From: an uncultured eubacterium 1-6
GTDB lineage: Bacteria > Bacillota > Clostridia > Lachnospirales > Lachnospiraceae
Length of the DNA stretch: 52,940 nucleotides
Assembly (NCBI GenBank): GCA_903789595.1
Contig: CAIFEZ010000019.1
Span: 1-52,940, forward strand
Direction of reading: 5' to 3'
Positions 26,830-35,831 of the stretch are shown in pieces. A program made the position numbers and the translations under genes. The first letter of the stretch is position 1. Each line of letters begins with the position of its first letter. A model generated the notes under the pieces. That model saw only the letters and a program-made list of their open reading frames with translations, was not told the DNA's origin and did not search any database.

Positions 26830-27080
26830 GCGGATGGGTATACTTACTTTGTTCTATGTGTCCGGATTCATTCAGACAATCTGCAAACGGCAGCTGCTTC
26901 TTATCTCAGGAGACTGGGAGGGCCGATGTAATATCTGGCAGGCTGAAACTGCAATAAAATGTGAAAATATAAAACAGGATGAGGCTGTAACAAATTGTTG
27001 CAGAATCCTCGTAAGTCTTTTAAATTATTAAGGGGAATGAATGCACGCCCGGAGATATACTCGAAGCAGTTAAGGAGATG

Positions 27081-27102
27081 TGCGGATATTGTTATATTCG
27101 CA
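27081..27102. promoter_or_regulatory. Inverted repeat upstream of the LytTR regulator
   Basis: TGCGGATAT-TGTT-ATATTCGCA is a 22-bp imperfect palindrome 47 bp before the response-regulator start. It could be an operator or an RNA hairpin. The rest of 26830-27080 shows no gene. Confidence 0.35.
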
Positions 27103-27148
27103 GATCTGGTTCCGGGGGTGTGTATTTGAATGGAGGAAGGGAAGAGAG

Positions 27149-27859
27149 ATGCTTCGGATTGCAATTGTAGAAGATGATGAAAATTACCGGCGGGAATTTC
27201 GATCTTACCTGGAGCAGTATGGGAGGGAAAATGGAAAAACTTTTTCCATTCGGGAATTTTCTGACGGCGACGGAATTCTGAATCCGTACACCCCGGACTA
27301 TGATATCATTCTGATGGACATAGAGATGGCTTTTGTGGACGGGATGCCAGCAGCGCAGGAGATCCGTAAATCAGACACGGAGGTGTGCATCATCTTCATT
27401 ACCAATATGCCGCAATATGCGATCAAGGGATACACCGTGGGAGCACTGGATTATATTTTAAAGCCGGTATCCTATTATTCTTTTGCACAGACAATCACGC
27501 GGGCGCTCGGGAGAAGGAAGACTGTTCAGGATAAATATGTGATACTGAATATCAGAGGAGGAATGAGAAAAATCTCTGTCTCTGCCGTTCGATATATTGA
27601 GGTGATGAATCATGATCTGATTTTTCACCTGGTATCAGAAGAAATCTCATCAAGGGGCGCGCTGAAGGAAATTGAAAAGCAGCTGGAGGGAGAGTATTTC
27701 TTTCAGTGCAATAAAGGTTTCCTGATTAATCTGGCATATGTAGACGGTATTGTCGGAAATGATGTGCAGATCGGCGGAGAACGGCTGCAGGTGAGCCGAT
27801 CCCGAAAGAAACCGCTGATGGATGCGCTGAACCGGTATATGGCGGAAACGGGGAGGTGA
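27149..27859 (+). CDS. LytTR-family response regulator
   Basis: From ATG 27149 the protein has 236 residues: a receiver domain (IAIVEDDENYRREF, phospho-acceptor Asp in YDIILMDIEM, Lys in YILKPVSYY) and a LytTR DNA-binding domain (ISVSAVRYIEVMNHDL, FFQCNKGFLINLAYVDGI). GGAGGAAGG lies upstream; an extension to 27080 has no homology. It overlaps the downstream kinase start by 4 bases. LytTR regulators usually control extracellular functions or peptide signalling. Its targets here are not evident. Confidence 0.92.
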   Translation: MLRIAIVEDDENYRREFRSYLEQYGRENGKTFSIREFSDGDGILNPYTPDYDIILMDIEMAFVDGMPAAQEIRKSDTEVCIIFITNMPQYAIKGYTVGALDYILKPVSYYSFAQTITRALGRRKTVQDKYVILNIRGGMRKISVSAVRYIEVMNHDLIFHLVSEEISSRGALKEIEKQLEGEYFFQCNKGFLINLAYVDGIVGNDVQIGGERLQVSRSRKKPLMDALNRYMAETGR

Positions 27860-29244
27860 CCGGTTTGTCTGTATTTGAATTTCTGGTTCGCTCCTCTTCC
27901 GGAGTTGTCCTGCCGAATCTGAAAGATACACCGGGAGTATATTATGCCATTACATATATGATAGCGCTTGTCATTGTCACGCATTTTCGTCCTGCCAGAA
28001 GGACGGGGTGGAAGAAGATACTGATTCTTCTGGGAATGGGATTTTTCCTGATCTTCTACATGACGGTTACCAAGAATCCTCCGCTTCCCTTATTTCTGCC
28101 GTTTATGCTGGGAACGGTTGCTCAGATCATGCTCGGGTTTCACTGGCTGACAGAGATGAACTGGAGAAATTGCCTGTTTGATACTCTGCGGGCGTTTATT
28201 CTCGGGGAATTTGCCGCTTCTCTGGAATGGCAGTTATTTTATTTCGGATTAATGGAACTCAAGCTTCCGCTGAATCTTTATACAAACCTGGTTTTTATGC
28301 TTCCAACCTATGCCTGCGTATTCATACCGGCCGTATTTCTGGAACGAAAATATGACAGCCGTTCCGGTCAGCATGAACAGCTGGAACTCAGCAATCATGC
28401 ATTGCTCGGGGAAATGTTGATTATCGCAGCAGTTTATTTCATGAGTGACATCAGTTTTGTCCTTCAGAGGGCTCCGTTTACGGCCCGGTATACATCGGAG
28501 ATACTGCTTCTGCGGACGATTGTGGATTTTGCGGGAGTGGTTGTTTTGTATTTCTATTCCATTGTGCTGCATCAGGCGCAGGAACAGACGGAACTGCAGA
28601 CTATACAGAATATCCTGAAGCTGCAGTACGCAAATTATCAGACTTCGAGGGAGAGCGTGGATCTTATCAATCAAAAGTATCATGATCTGAAGCATCAGAT
28701 CGCGATTTTGAGAGACGGTGTAAATTCTGAAGAGAAGACCCGCTATCTGGACAAAATGGAGGAGGATATCAGGCTGTATGAGGCGCAGAACAAGACGGGT
28801 AATGAGGTGCTGGACACGATTCTGACCAGCAAGGCGATGGTTTGTCAGAGGTATCATATTGAATTTACGATCGTGGCGGACGGCGCGGCGCTGAGCTTCA
28901 TGTCGGTCATGGATATCAGCTCTTTATTTGGAAATGCACTGGATAATGCCATTGAAGCGGCAAAGCAGATTCAGAATCCGACGGAGAGACTGATTCATCT
29001 GACTGTCGCAAGGCGGAAAAATTTTGTGAATATCACAATCATGAACCGCTTCCCGGGAGAAATCAGTTTTCAAAACGGTCTTCCGGTAACAACCAAAGAA
29101 AACCGTTCGTATCACGGCTTTGGTGTAAAGAGCATGCGTTCCACGGCAGAAAAGTATGGGGGTTCCCTGACGGTGAAGGCAGAGGACGGTTGGTTTATTC
29201 TGCATATCCTGCTTCCCGGAACACAGCCGCGAACGGAAATTTAA
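27856..29244 (+). CDS. GHKL sensor histidine kinase (AgrC/LytS-like)
   Basis: The 462-residue protein has about six to seven N-terminal hydrophobic helices (residues 1-245), a coiled region, the H-box YHDLKHQIAILRD, the N-box LFGNALDNAIEAA and the G-box YHGFGVKSMRSTAEKYGG. It starts with GTG overlapping the regulator's stop (GTGA), which couples their translation. The kinase senses an unknown signal at the membrane and phosphorylates the LytTR regulator. No peptide pheromone gene was found next to it. A strong terminator ends the operon. Confidence 0.92.
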   Translation: MTGLSVFEFLVRSSSGVVLPNLKDTPGVYYAITYMIALVIVTHFRPARRTGWKKILILLGMGFFLIFYMTVTKNPPLPLFLPFMLGTVAQIMLGFHWLTEMNWRNCLFDTLRAFILGEFAASLEWQLFYFGLMELKLPLNLYTNLVFMLPTYACVFIPAVFLERKYDSRSGQHEQLELSNHALLGEMLIIAAVYFMSDISFVLQRAPFTARYTSEILLLRTIVDFAGVVVLYFYSIVLHQAQEQTELQTIQNILKLQYANYQTSRESVDLINQKYHDLKHQIAILRDGVNSEEKTRYLDKMEEDIRLYEAQNKTGNEVLDTILTSKAMVCQRYHIEFTIVADGAALSFMSVMDISSLFGNALDNAIEAAKQIQNPTERLIHLTVARRKNFVNITIMNRFPGEISFQNGLPVTTKENRSYHGFGVKSMRSTAEKYGGSLTVKAEDGWFILHILLPGTQPRTEI

Positions 29245-29262
29245 GAACATGAGCTGAATTTT

Positions 29263-29311
29263 GACAGATGGCGCAGAAAAAAGACCCGTTTGCGCCATTT
29301 GTCTTTTTTTA
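29263..29311 (+). terminator. Terminator of the two-component operon
   Basis: GACAGATGGCGCA pairs with TGCGCCATTTGTC (13 bp, one G-U) and is followed by seven T residues. Confidence 0.9.
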
Positions 29312-29395
29312 TATTCGCCTGTGCTAGGATGTTATGTGAGTTGTTTTACCATGATTTACATTTGGAAGAAGTAAGAAACCGGATGGGAGGTAAGA

Positions 29396-31930
29396 ATGAT
29401 CCGATACGATTTTAATGATAACTGGACAGTAAAACATCTGGGAAGTGAAGAAGCGGGAGTCAATGTTCATTTGCCGTATGATGCCATGCTCCGGGAGAAG
29501 AGATCCGGAGAAAGTGAGGGAATGCACAATATCGGCTGGTTCATGGGCGGAGATTATGAATATCTTCATCATTTTGACGTTCCTTCAGAGCTGGAGGGAA
29601 AGAAGGTGTTTCTTCTGTTTGAGGGAGTATACCGGAACGCTGAGATTTTTGTGAACGGACAGAAGACGTGCTTTCGGCCGTACGGATATACCCAGATCCG
29701 GACAGAGATAGACCCCTTTCTTCGTTATGGTGCCGACAATGAGGTGAGAGTGATCGCCCATAATGCGGATCAGCCGAACAGCCGCTGGTACAGCGGAAGC
29801 GGGATCTATCGTCCGGTGTGGATGTTTGTCGGCGATTCTGACTATATTCCGATGTATGGCGTGAAGGTCCGCACGGTATCTGTGAGTGATTACGACACAG
29901 ATCACCGCAGCGGAAAGGCACAGCTTGAAATCCGCGTGGAAACCAGCAGTGTCGGAGAGGTGGAGCTTTGGATTACGGACCCGGACGGCAGAGAGTCTGT
30001 GCACGTCATCGGAGAGTCTGCCGCCGTTAGTTCCGGTGAGGAAGGTAGAGAAGATGCGGAACGGTTCGAGGCGGTCTTTCCCCTGACACTAGATCAGGCA
30101 CGGCTCTGGAATGCCGGACGGCCGGAGCTCTATCGCTGCCGCGCGAAATTCGCAGAGGATACGAGTGATGTAACCTTTGGTATCCGGGAGCTCTCCTGGG
30201 ACGCACAGCAGGGGCTGCGCATCAACGGGAGGAGGGTGATCCTAAAGGGGTGCTGCATCCACTCGGACAATCAGCTTTTGGGTGCGGAAACATATCCGGA
30301 GGCGGAAGAACGGAGAGTCCGGATTCTGATGGAAAACGGATATAATGCCATTCGCAGTGCGCACAATCCTGCTTCTGAGTATTTGCTTGAGGCGTGTGAC
30401 CGGCTTGGCATGCTGATGATGGATGAATATGTGGACTGCTGGTATATCCACAAGACGCGCTTCGATTATGCCGGGGAGATGACCGACTGGTATCGTGAAG
30501 ACCTGCGCGACATGGTGGATAAGGATTACAGCCACCCGTCCGTGATTTTGTATTCGACAGGAAATGAGGTGGCGGAGACCGGCGAGAAGAGAGGAATTGC
30601 GCTGACCGGAGATATGACAGAATACCTGCACCGTCTGGACAGCTCCCGTCCGGTCACCTGCGGCGTCAATATCTTCTTTAACCTGATGTATGCGATGGGA
30701 TTTGGAGTGTACAGCGATGAGAAGGCGGCAAAAGAGGCGGCGAAGGCGGAGAAGGCCGCGAAGCAGGGAAAGGAACGAAAGAAAAAGAAGACGGTCGGCA
30801 GTGAGTTCTATAATCAGATGGCGGGTCTTCTCGGTGACAAGACGATGAAGCTCGGCGCAACGCTTCACGGCTGCGATGTGAAGACCAGAGATGCCTTCGC
30901 CGCGATGGATGTGGCCGGGTATAATTACGGCATTTACCGGTACCGTCATGATCTGAAAAAGTATCCGAATCGGTTGATCCTCGGAAGCGAGACCTTCTGC
31001 AGCGATGCGCACGCTTTCATGGATATGGCAAAAAAGAATCCGCGGATCGTCGGTGATTTTGTGTGGGCCGGCATGGATTATCTCGGAGAGGCGGGAATCG
31101 GATCCTGGGAATACGAGGATTACGCGCCGAAGGACGCAGATCCGGCGGGGTGGATTTCCGCGGGAAGCGGAAGACTGGATCTGACGGGAAAGGCGATCGG
31201 CGAAGCGGCCTGGACCAGAGTGGCACTGGAGGAAGAAAGCGGGCCGTTTCTTGCCGTAAAGCCGGTCTATCAGACCGGAAAACATACACCTTCCGCCTGG
31301 AAGATGTCGGATGCCATCGAAAGCTGGTCCTGGAGCGGTTGCAGCGGCACGAAGGCGGAAGTGGAGGTATACGCCAGGGCGGAGCGGGTGGAGCTCTTCC
31401 TGAATGACAGAAAGGTGGGGTCTGCAAGACTTCATGGGAACTGCATCGCCAGATTTAAGGTTCCGTACGAGGACGGCGTGCTTCGGGCGGTTGCCTATAA
31501 CGCGGATGATAGTCGGATCGGAACGTGTCGGCTGGAGAGCGCAAAGGAGGATACGGTACTTCAGGTAATACCGGAAGCTGCCATGGAGCGGATTTCCGGC
31601 TGCGATACCCCGGATGTGACCGGAGAGAAGCTCACCGCGCAGGCCGGAAGGCTCTGCTATTTCCGCATTCGTTACACGGACGGGGACCGCATCTGGAAGC
31701 CGATGGAAAAGCACAGAGTGCATCTTGAGGTGGAAAACGGGGAGCTTAAGGCGTTCGGAAACGCGTGTCCCTATAACCCGGAGGGGTATCTGAACGATAC
31801 CGTTTCTACCTATTACGGAGAGGCGCTCGCGATTGTCCGGGTCGGCGACAGCGGCATATTGAAGCTGACCTGCCGGGACGAGGAGAGAAGTCGAAGCCTG
31901 GAGCTGAAAATCGAGGAAAGACAGGCATAG
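29396..31930 (+). CDS. GH2 beta-galactosidase-type hydrolase
   Basis: The 844-residue protein has the GH2 sugar-binding domain (EGVYRNAEIFVNGQKTCFRP), an Ig-like domain, and a barrel with acid/base Glu391 in STGNEVAE and nucleophile Glu532 in ILGSETFCS, then C-terminal DUF4982 and Ig-like domains. RSAHNPASEYLLEACDRLG is the usual GH2 motif. No signal peptide, so cytoplasmic. GGGAGGT precedes ATG. Between the catalytic residues (about residues 442-468) is a Lys/Ala-rich insert (AAKAEKAAKQGKERKKKKT). Specificity could be beta-galactosidase or beta-glucuronidase-like. It opens the hydrolase cluster. Confidence 0.92.
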   Translation: MIRYDFNDNWTVKHLGSEEAGVNVHLPYDAMLREKRSGESEGMHNIGWFMGGDYEYLHHFDVPSELEGKKVFLLFEGVYRNAEIFVNGQKTCFRPYGYTQIRTEIDPFLRYGADNEVRVIAHNADQPNSRWYSGSGIYRPVWMFVGDSDYIPMYGVKVRTVSVSDYDTDHRSGKAQLEIRVETSSVGEVELWITDPDGRESVHVIGESAAVSSGEEGREDAERFEAVFPLTLDQARLWNAGRPELYRCRAKFAEDTSDVTFGIRELSWDAQQGLRINGRRVILKGCCIHSDNQLLGAETYPEAEERRVRILMENGYNAIRSAHNPASEYLLEACDRLGMLMMDEYVDCWYIHKTRFDYAGEMTDWYREDLRDMVDKDYSHPSVILYSTGNEVAETGEKRGIALTGDMTEYLHRLDSSRPVTCGVNIFFNLMYAMGFGVYSDEKAAKEAAKAEKAAKQGKERKKKKTVGSEFYNQMAGLLGDKTMKLGATLHGCDVKTRDAFAAMDVAGYNYGIYRYRHDLKKYPNRLILGSETFCSDAHAFMDMAKKNPRIVGDFVWAGMDYLGEAGIGSWEYEDYAPKDADPAGWISAGSGRLDLTGKAIGEAAWTRVALEEESGPFLAVKPVYQTGKHTPSAWKMSDAIESWSWSGCSGTKAEVEVYARAERVELFLNDRKVGSARLHGNCIARFKVPYEDGVLRAVAYNADDSRIGTCRLESAKEDTVLQVIPEAAMERISGCDTPDVTGEKLTAQAGRLCYFRIRYTDGDRIWKPMEKHRVHLEVENGELKAFGNACPYNPEGYLNDTVSTYYGEALAIVRVGDSGILKLTCRDEERSRSLELKIEERQA

Positions 31931-32123
31931 GATGCTGCTGCACGGCTGCGAAGCCCGATTCGCTCTGTCGAGGCGTTCGTCTCACCGCATCGCACGAGGC
32001 GTGCAGGGACGCAGAGCCTTACCGATTATGCTAAAAAATGAACCGTTCGCGCAATAAAAGGATTTGCGGCCGTTTCTTCCGTATAATGAGAAGCATGGAA
32101 CACAAATCCGCGCGGACGTTTTT

Positions 32124-32221
32124 TTTACGCGAACTGTGAGCCGCAGCCGAATGCAAAGGATTCGTGTGCGGCGAGCGTCGCGATAGCGAGATAAAACTCG
32201 CACAGTGTGTTTTATCTCGTT
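32124..32221 (+). promoter_or_regulatory. Structured GH3 leader element, copy 1
   Basis: A 98-nt element ending 20 bp before the GH3 start. Hairpin I: GCCGCA-G-CCGAAT ... ATTCG-TG-TGCGGC. Then CGAGCGTCGCG. Hairpin III: GAGATAAAAC ... GTTTTATCTC, a perfect 10-bp stem. The same element, with about 10 differences, precedes the other GH3 gene at 43040. No T-run follows this copy. The remainder of 31931-32241 has no gene. Confidence 0.65.
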
Positions 32222-32241
32222 GTAAGAAAGGGAGGTAGAGA

Positions 32242-35200
32242 ATGAGCAGGAAAAAATCAGCCAGAGCATGGCGGGGACTTACCGGCGTGTCGGCGACTGT
32301 AATGGCAATTCTGGTTGCCGGTTCAACCATTGCAAATGCGAATGCGGCCTTTATCAATACGAGACTTGGCACCGCCAGTCAGAAAATGGTGGATTCGTCT
32401 ACAGAGGACAGCATGTACTATGACTCCGAATTCTCATCGCTGGAGGATATGTACAATGCGAAGGTAAAGCTGGCCGAGGAGATCGCCGGCGAGGGAACTG
32501 TACTTTTCAAAAATGACAATGCGGCACTTCCGCTTGCAAAGACTGAGAAGATTACGCTCTGGGGTATGAATTCGCATTATCCGACGCTGGGCGGCATGAT
32601 CGGATCTTCAACGGCATCTGACACAAAGAACGGTCAGGTTCCGGTGGATCTGGAGCAGGCGTTCACCAAGAAGGGATTTACCCTGAACCAGAATTTCATC
32701 GACCTGTATTCGAGCAAGGAGGCGTCCGCGTACATGAGAACCGGTTTCGGACAGCCCGGACACGGACTGATGCCGGCTTTCACACCGACGTACGAGACGC
32801 CGGCAGCTTATCCGGTCGGCGAGATTCCTTCCGATCTCTATACGGATGAGACACTGAGCAGCGCGGATGACACGGCGGCGGTTGTCGTGATCTCGCGAGA
32901 TTCCTCCGAGGCGGCGGATTATGAGCCGGGTATGAAGAATGCTACAAAGGGGGATTCCTTCGAGCGGCCGCTGGCGCTTTCCGATTACGAAAAGTCGATG
33001 ATTGCTCTGGCCAAAAAACACAGCACGAAGGTGGTTGTCCTTCTGAATGCGGATAATCCGATGGAAATCGATTCTCTGAAGAAGGATCCGGATATTGATT
33101 CGATTGTATGGACCGGAGAACCTGGGATGTATGGGTTCCTCGGTGTTGTGAATGCTCTGGACGGAGACGTGAATCCATCCGGAAAAATCACAGATACCTA
33201 TGCGGTGAATTCGGTTTCGTCTCCGGCCATGCAGAATTTCGGGGTTTACACTTATACCAATTCGTCCAACAACGGCGGAGTGCTGACCGAGGACAATAAG
33301 GCAGACTGGTTCGCGGTTGAGACCGAGGGTATTTACGAAGGGTATAAATATTATGAGACCCGTTATGAGGATCAGGTGCTCGGCCAGGGAAAGGCTGACG
33401 ACAAAACGGGCTCTTCCAACGGAGAGGCCTGGGATTATCAGAATGAGGTGTCCTATCCCTTCGGATATGGACTGTCTTACACGACCTTTACGCAGAAACT
33501 GAACAGCGTGGATGTATCTCTGGGAGATCAGGGAAGCGCCTCCGTTACCGTTACCAATACCGGAAAGACTGCCGGCAAGGACGTGGTGGAACTCTATGTA
33601 CAGACACCTTACACAGAGGGAGGACTGGAGAAGTCGGCGATTCAGCTGGTCGGCTTCGCGAAGACGTCCGAGCTCGCGCCGGGCGCGTCAGAGGATGTGA
33701 CAGTTTCCTTTGATCCGCAGTACATGGCATCCTATGACGAAACCGCAAAGGACGGAAACGGCGCATGGGTTCTGGATGCCGGCGACTATTATTTCTCCAT
33801 CGGAAACGGCGCACATGAGGCGCTGAATAATGTCCTGGCGAAAAAGACCGGCTCCACAGACAAGCTGGAGATGACGGCGGGCGATGAAAAGGCAAATGCG
33901 GACAATGCAATTGTCTGGAATCTTGCCGAGCAGGATATCGATACCTATTCCAAAAACGTATCCAATCAGCTTCAGGACGCAGACATCAACAAGCAGATTC
34001 CGGACACCGCAGAGTATTCGACCAGAGCGGACTGGACGAAGGGCTGGAAGACCGTGGATTCTCTGACACCGACCGATGAGATGATGACGGGACTGACCAA
34101 CAGCAAATACGAGCTCACCGAGAATGGTGATGGAGAGAGCTGGGGAGAGGACAACGGTCTGAAGCTCATTGATATGGTTACGATTAAGGATGGAAAAATT
34201 ACCGGCGTAACCGACATTAATGATGAAAAATGGGACAAGCTGGTATCGGAGATCACCCTGGATGAGGCGATTCAGTTTATCGAGAAGGGCGGAGACGACA
34301 ACGAGAATATTGATTCCATTCTTCTGCCGCGATCCGATCAGAATGACGGACCGCTTGGATTCACCTATGATCAGGTGGCCGGATACTATATTCGCTGGGA
34401 TAAGAACAGCGACACCAACCACCCGACTTATACGACAGCGGAAGATAAAGACGGCACCTACGCGGATAATGTCATGCCGACGGAACCGGTTGTGGCTGCC
34501 ACCTTTAATCAGGAGCTGGTTCACCGGGAAGGTGAGCTTCTTGGAGAGGGTGGCCTGTGGTCCAATATTGCAGGAATCATTGCTCCGGGAATCAATCTTC
34601 ACCGTGTGCCGTACAACGCGAGAAACCATGAGTACTATTCAGAGGATTCCGTGCTGACAGGAACTCTTGCGGTAAGCCTGTGCACAGGAATTCAGTCCAA
34701 GGGTATGTATGCGGAGCCGAAGCATCTGGCTGCAAACCATCAGGAAACAAACCGGTCCGGCATGTCTGTATTTTCCAATGAGCAGGGTATGCGCGAGAAC
34801 GAGCTCAGAGGATTCCAGATGGTGCTTTCCACCAACAGTGCCGGTAATGTCATGACGTCCTTTAACCGTCTGGGAACGGTATTTGCGGGTGCCAATGAGA
34901 ACCTGCTGGTGAATATCCTCCGCAATGAGTGGGGATATGAAGGCGCGGTTGTCACCGATATGATCAACGGCGCTGATTACATGAACTGGAAGGATATCAC
35001 CTTTGCGGGAGGCGGCAACTGTCTGACTACTTCTGCCTATGACACTTCAAAAATCGGTACCATGGCAGCCTCAAAGGCACTCATTGCGAAAGATACCGCC
35101 TTCCAGAAGATGATGAAGACCAATATCAAGTACTGGCTGCACACACTGGCGGGAAGTCTTGTCATGAACGGAATTACGCACACCACCGAGCTGAAGCATG

Positions 35201-35361
35201 TAACTCCATGGTGGCAGGCGGCGATCTACGGCGGAATTGCCCTGTTCGCGGCGCTGACGGTTCTCTTTGCCGTACTCTATGTTACAAAAGAACGCAAGTG
35301 CAAGGCAATTCAGGTCGTGGATGGAACGGGAGCAGACGCAGATGAGGAGGTAACAAAATGA
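32242..35361 (+). CDS. Membrane-anchored GH3 glycosidase with reversed domain order
   Basis: The 1039-residue protein has a hydrophobic segment at about 13-36 and another at about 990-1015 followed by a basic tail, so the enzyme portion is probably outside and tethered at both ends. The GH3 C-terminal alpha/beta sandwich (GEGTVLFKNDNAALPL) and Fn3-like domain (YPFGYGLSYTTF, SVTVTNTGKTAGKDVVELYV) come first; the barrel follows (PEPKHLAANHQETNR-type segment, GAVVTDMING with nucleophile near Asp906). This is the reverse of the usual order, as known for some rumen beta-glucosidases. GGGAGGT precedes ATG. Its stop overlaps the next start (ATGA). Confidence 0.9.
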   Translation: MSRKKSARAWRGLTGVSATVMAILVAGSTIANANAAFINTRLGTASQKMVDSSTEDSMYYDSEFSSLEDMYNAKVKLAEEIAGEGTVLFKNDNAALPLAKTEKITLWGMNSHYPTLGGMIGSSTASDTKNGQVPVDLEQAFTKKGFTLNQNFIDLYSSKEASAYMRTGFGQPGHGLMPAFTPTYETPAAYPVGEIPSDLYTDETLSSADDTAAVVVISRDSSEAADYEPGMKNATKGDSFERPLALSDYEKSMIALAKKHSTKVVVLLNADNPMEIDSLKKDPDIDSIVWTGEPGMYGFLGVVNALDGDVNPSGKITDTYAVNSVSSPAMQNFGVYTYTNSSNNGGVLTEDNKADWFAVETEGIYEGYKYYETRYEDQVLGQGKADDKTGSSNGEAWDYQNEVSYPFGYGLSYTTFTQKLNSVDVSLGDQGSASVTVTNTGKTAGKDVVELYVQTPYTEGGLEKSAIQLVGFAKTSELAPGASEDVTVSFDPQYMASYDETAKDGNGAWVLDAGDYYFSIGNGAHEALNNVLAKKTGSTDKLEMTAGDEKANADNAIVWNLAEQDIDTYSKNVSNQLQDADINKQIPDTAEYSTRADWTKGWKTVDSLTPTDEMMTGLTNSKYELTENGDGESWGEDNGLKLIDMVTIKDGKITGVTDINDEKWDKLVSEITLDEAIQFIEKGGDDNENIDSILLPRSDQNDGPLGFTYDQVAGYYIRWDKNSDTNHPTYTTAEDKDGTYADNVMPTEPVVAATFNQELVHREGELLGEGGLWSNIAGIIAPGINLHRVPYNARNHEYYSEDSVLTGTLAVSLCTGIQSKGMYAEPKHLAANHQETNRSGMSVFSNEQGMRENELRGFQMVLSTNSAGNVMTSFNRLGTVFAGANENLLVNILRNEWGYEGAVVTDMINGADYMNWKDITFAGGGNCLTTSAYDTSKIGTMAASKALIAKDTAFQKMMKTNIKYWLHTLAGSLVMNGITHTTELKHVTPWWQAAIYGGIALFAALTVLFAVLYVTKERKCKAIQVVDGTGADADEEVTK

Positions 35362-35741
35362 AAAACAGAGCAGCAGGATTTTACCTGACACTGGTTGCCG
35401 CCATCCTGGCGGTAGCGTCCATCATCACGTATACACGCGCCATGTACACGACACCGGTCGTATTTGTCACTCTGGCGGCAGTGGTGATCCTTGAGGTACT
35501 GACGGTGATTCTGAACCGCCGGGTGCTGAACGGCTGGCTTCCGTTGATCGGAGCAGCGTTGATGGGATTTGCGGCCGGTTATTCCTTCAAGCCGATGGTC
35601 AATCAGATCGGCTACGTGATTGCCGGGCTGGATCAGATCGACACACTGATTTCGTTCATCGTTTTTGCGGGAATTGCGATTGTCGGAATGCTGCTTTACC
35701 TGATTGCGGGATTTTTAAGACAACAGAAGGATGAAAGATGA
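35358..35741 (+). CDS. Small four-helix membrane protein coupled to the GH3
   Basis: I do not recognise a named family. The 127 residues form four clear hydrophobic helices (about 7-29, 33-52, 58-75, 95-121) with short loops and a charged end QQKDER. It overlaps the anchored GH3 by 4 bases and has its own GAGGAGG, so the two are co-translated. It could help membrane placement or folding of the GH3, or be a subunit of it (inference only). Confidence 0.75.
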   Translation: MKNRAAGFYLTLVAAILAVASIITYTRAMYTTPVVFVTLAAVVILEVLTVILNRRVLNGWLPLIGAALMGFAAGYSFKPMVNQIGYVIAGLDQIDTLISFIVFAGIAIVGMLLYLIAGFLRQQKDER

Positions 35742-35831
35742 CCGGACTGCGGAAGCGCAGCGGATCGGAATTGGAACAGCCGCTCAGAAAAAGGGCGGCT
35801 GGTTCCGGATGAGGGAAAGGAGTACAGACGG

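Noticed and set aside
26774-26840. T-box riboswitch upstream of aguB
   Set aside because: GGTGGTATCC only loosely resembles the T-box core, and no specifier stem or proper antiterminator pairing could be drawn.
30242-31723. Long minus-strand frame (493 codons) opposite the GH2 gene
   Set aside because: Antisense to a well-supported GH2; no domains or ribosome site.
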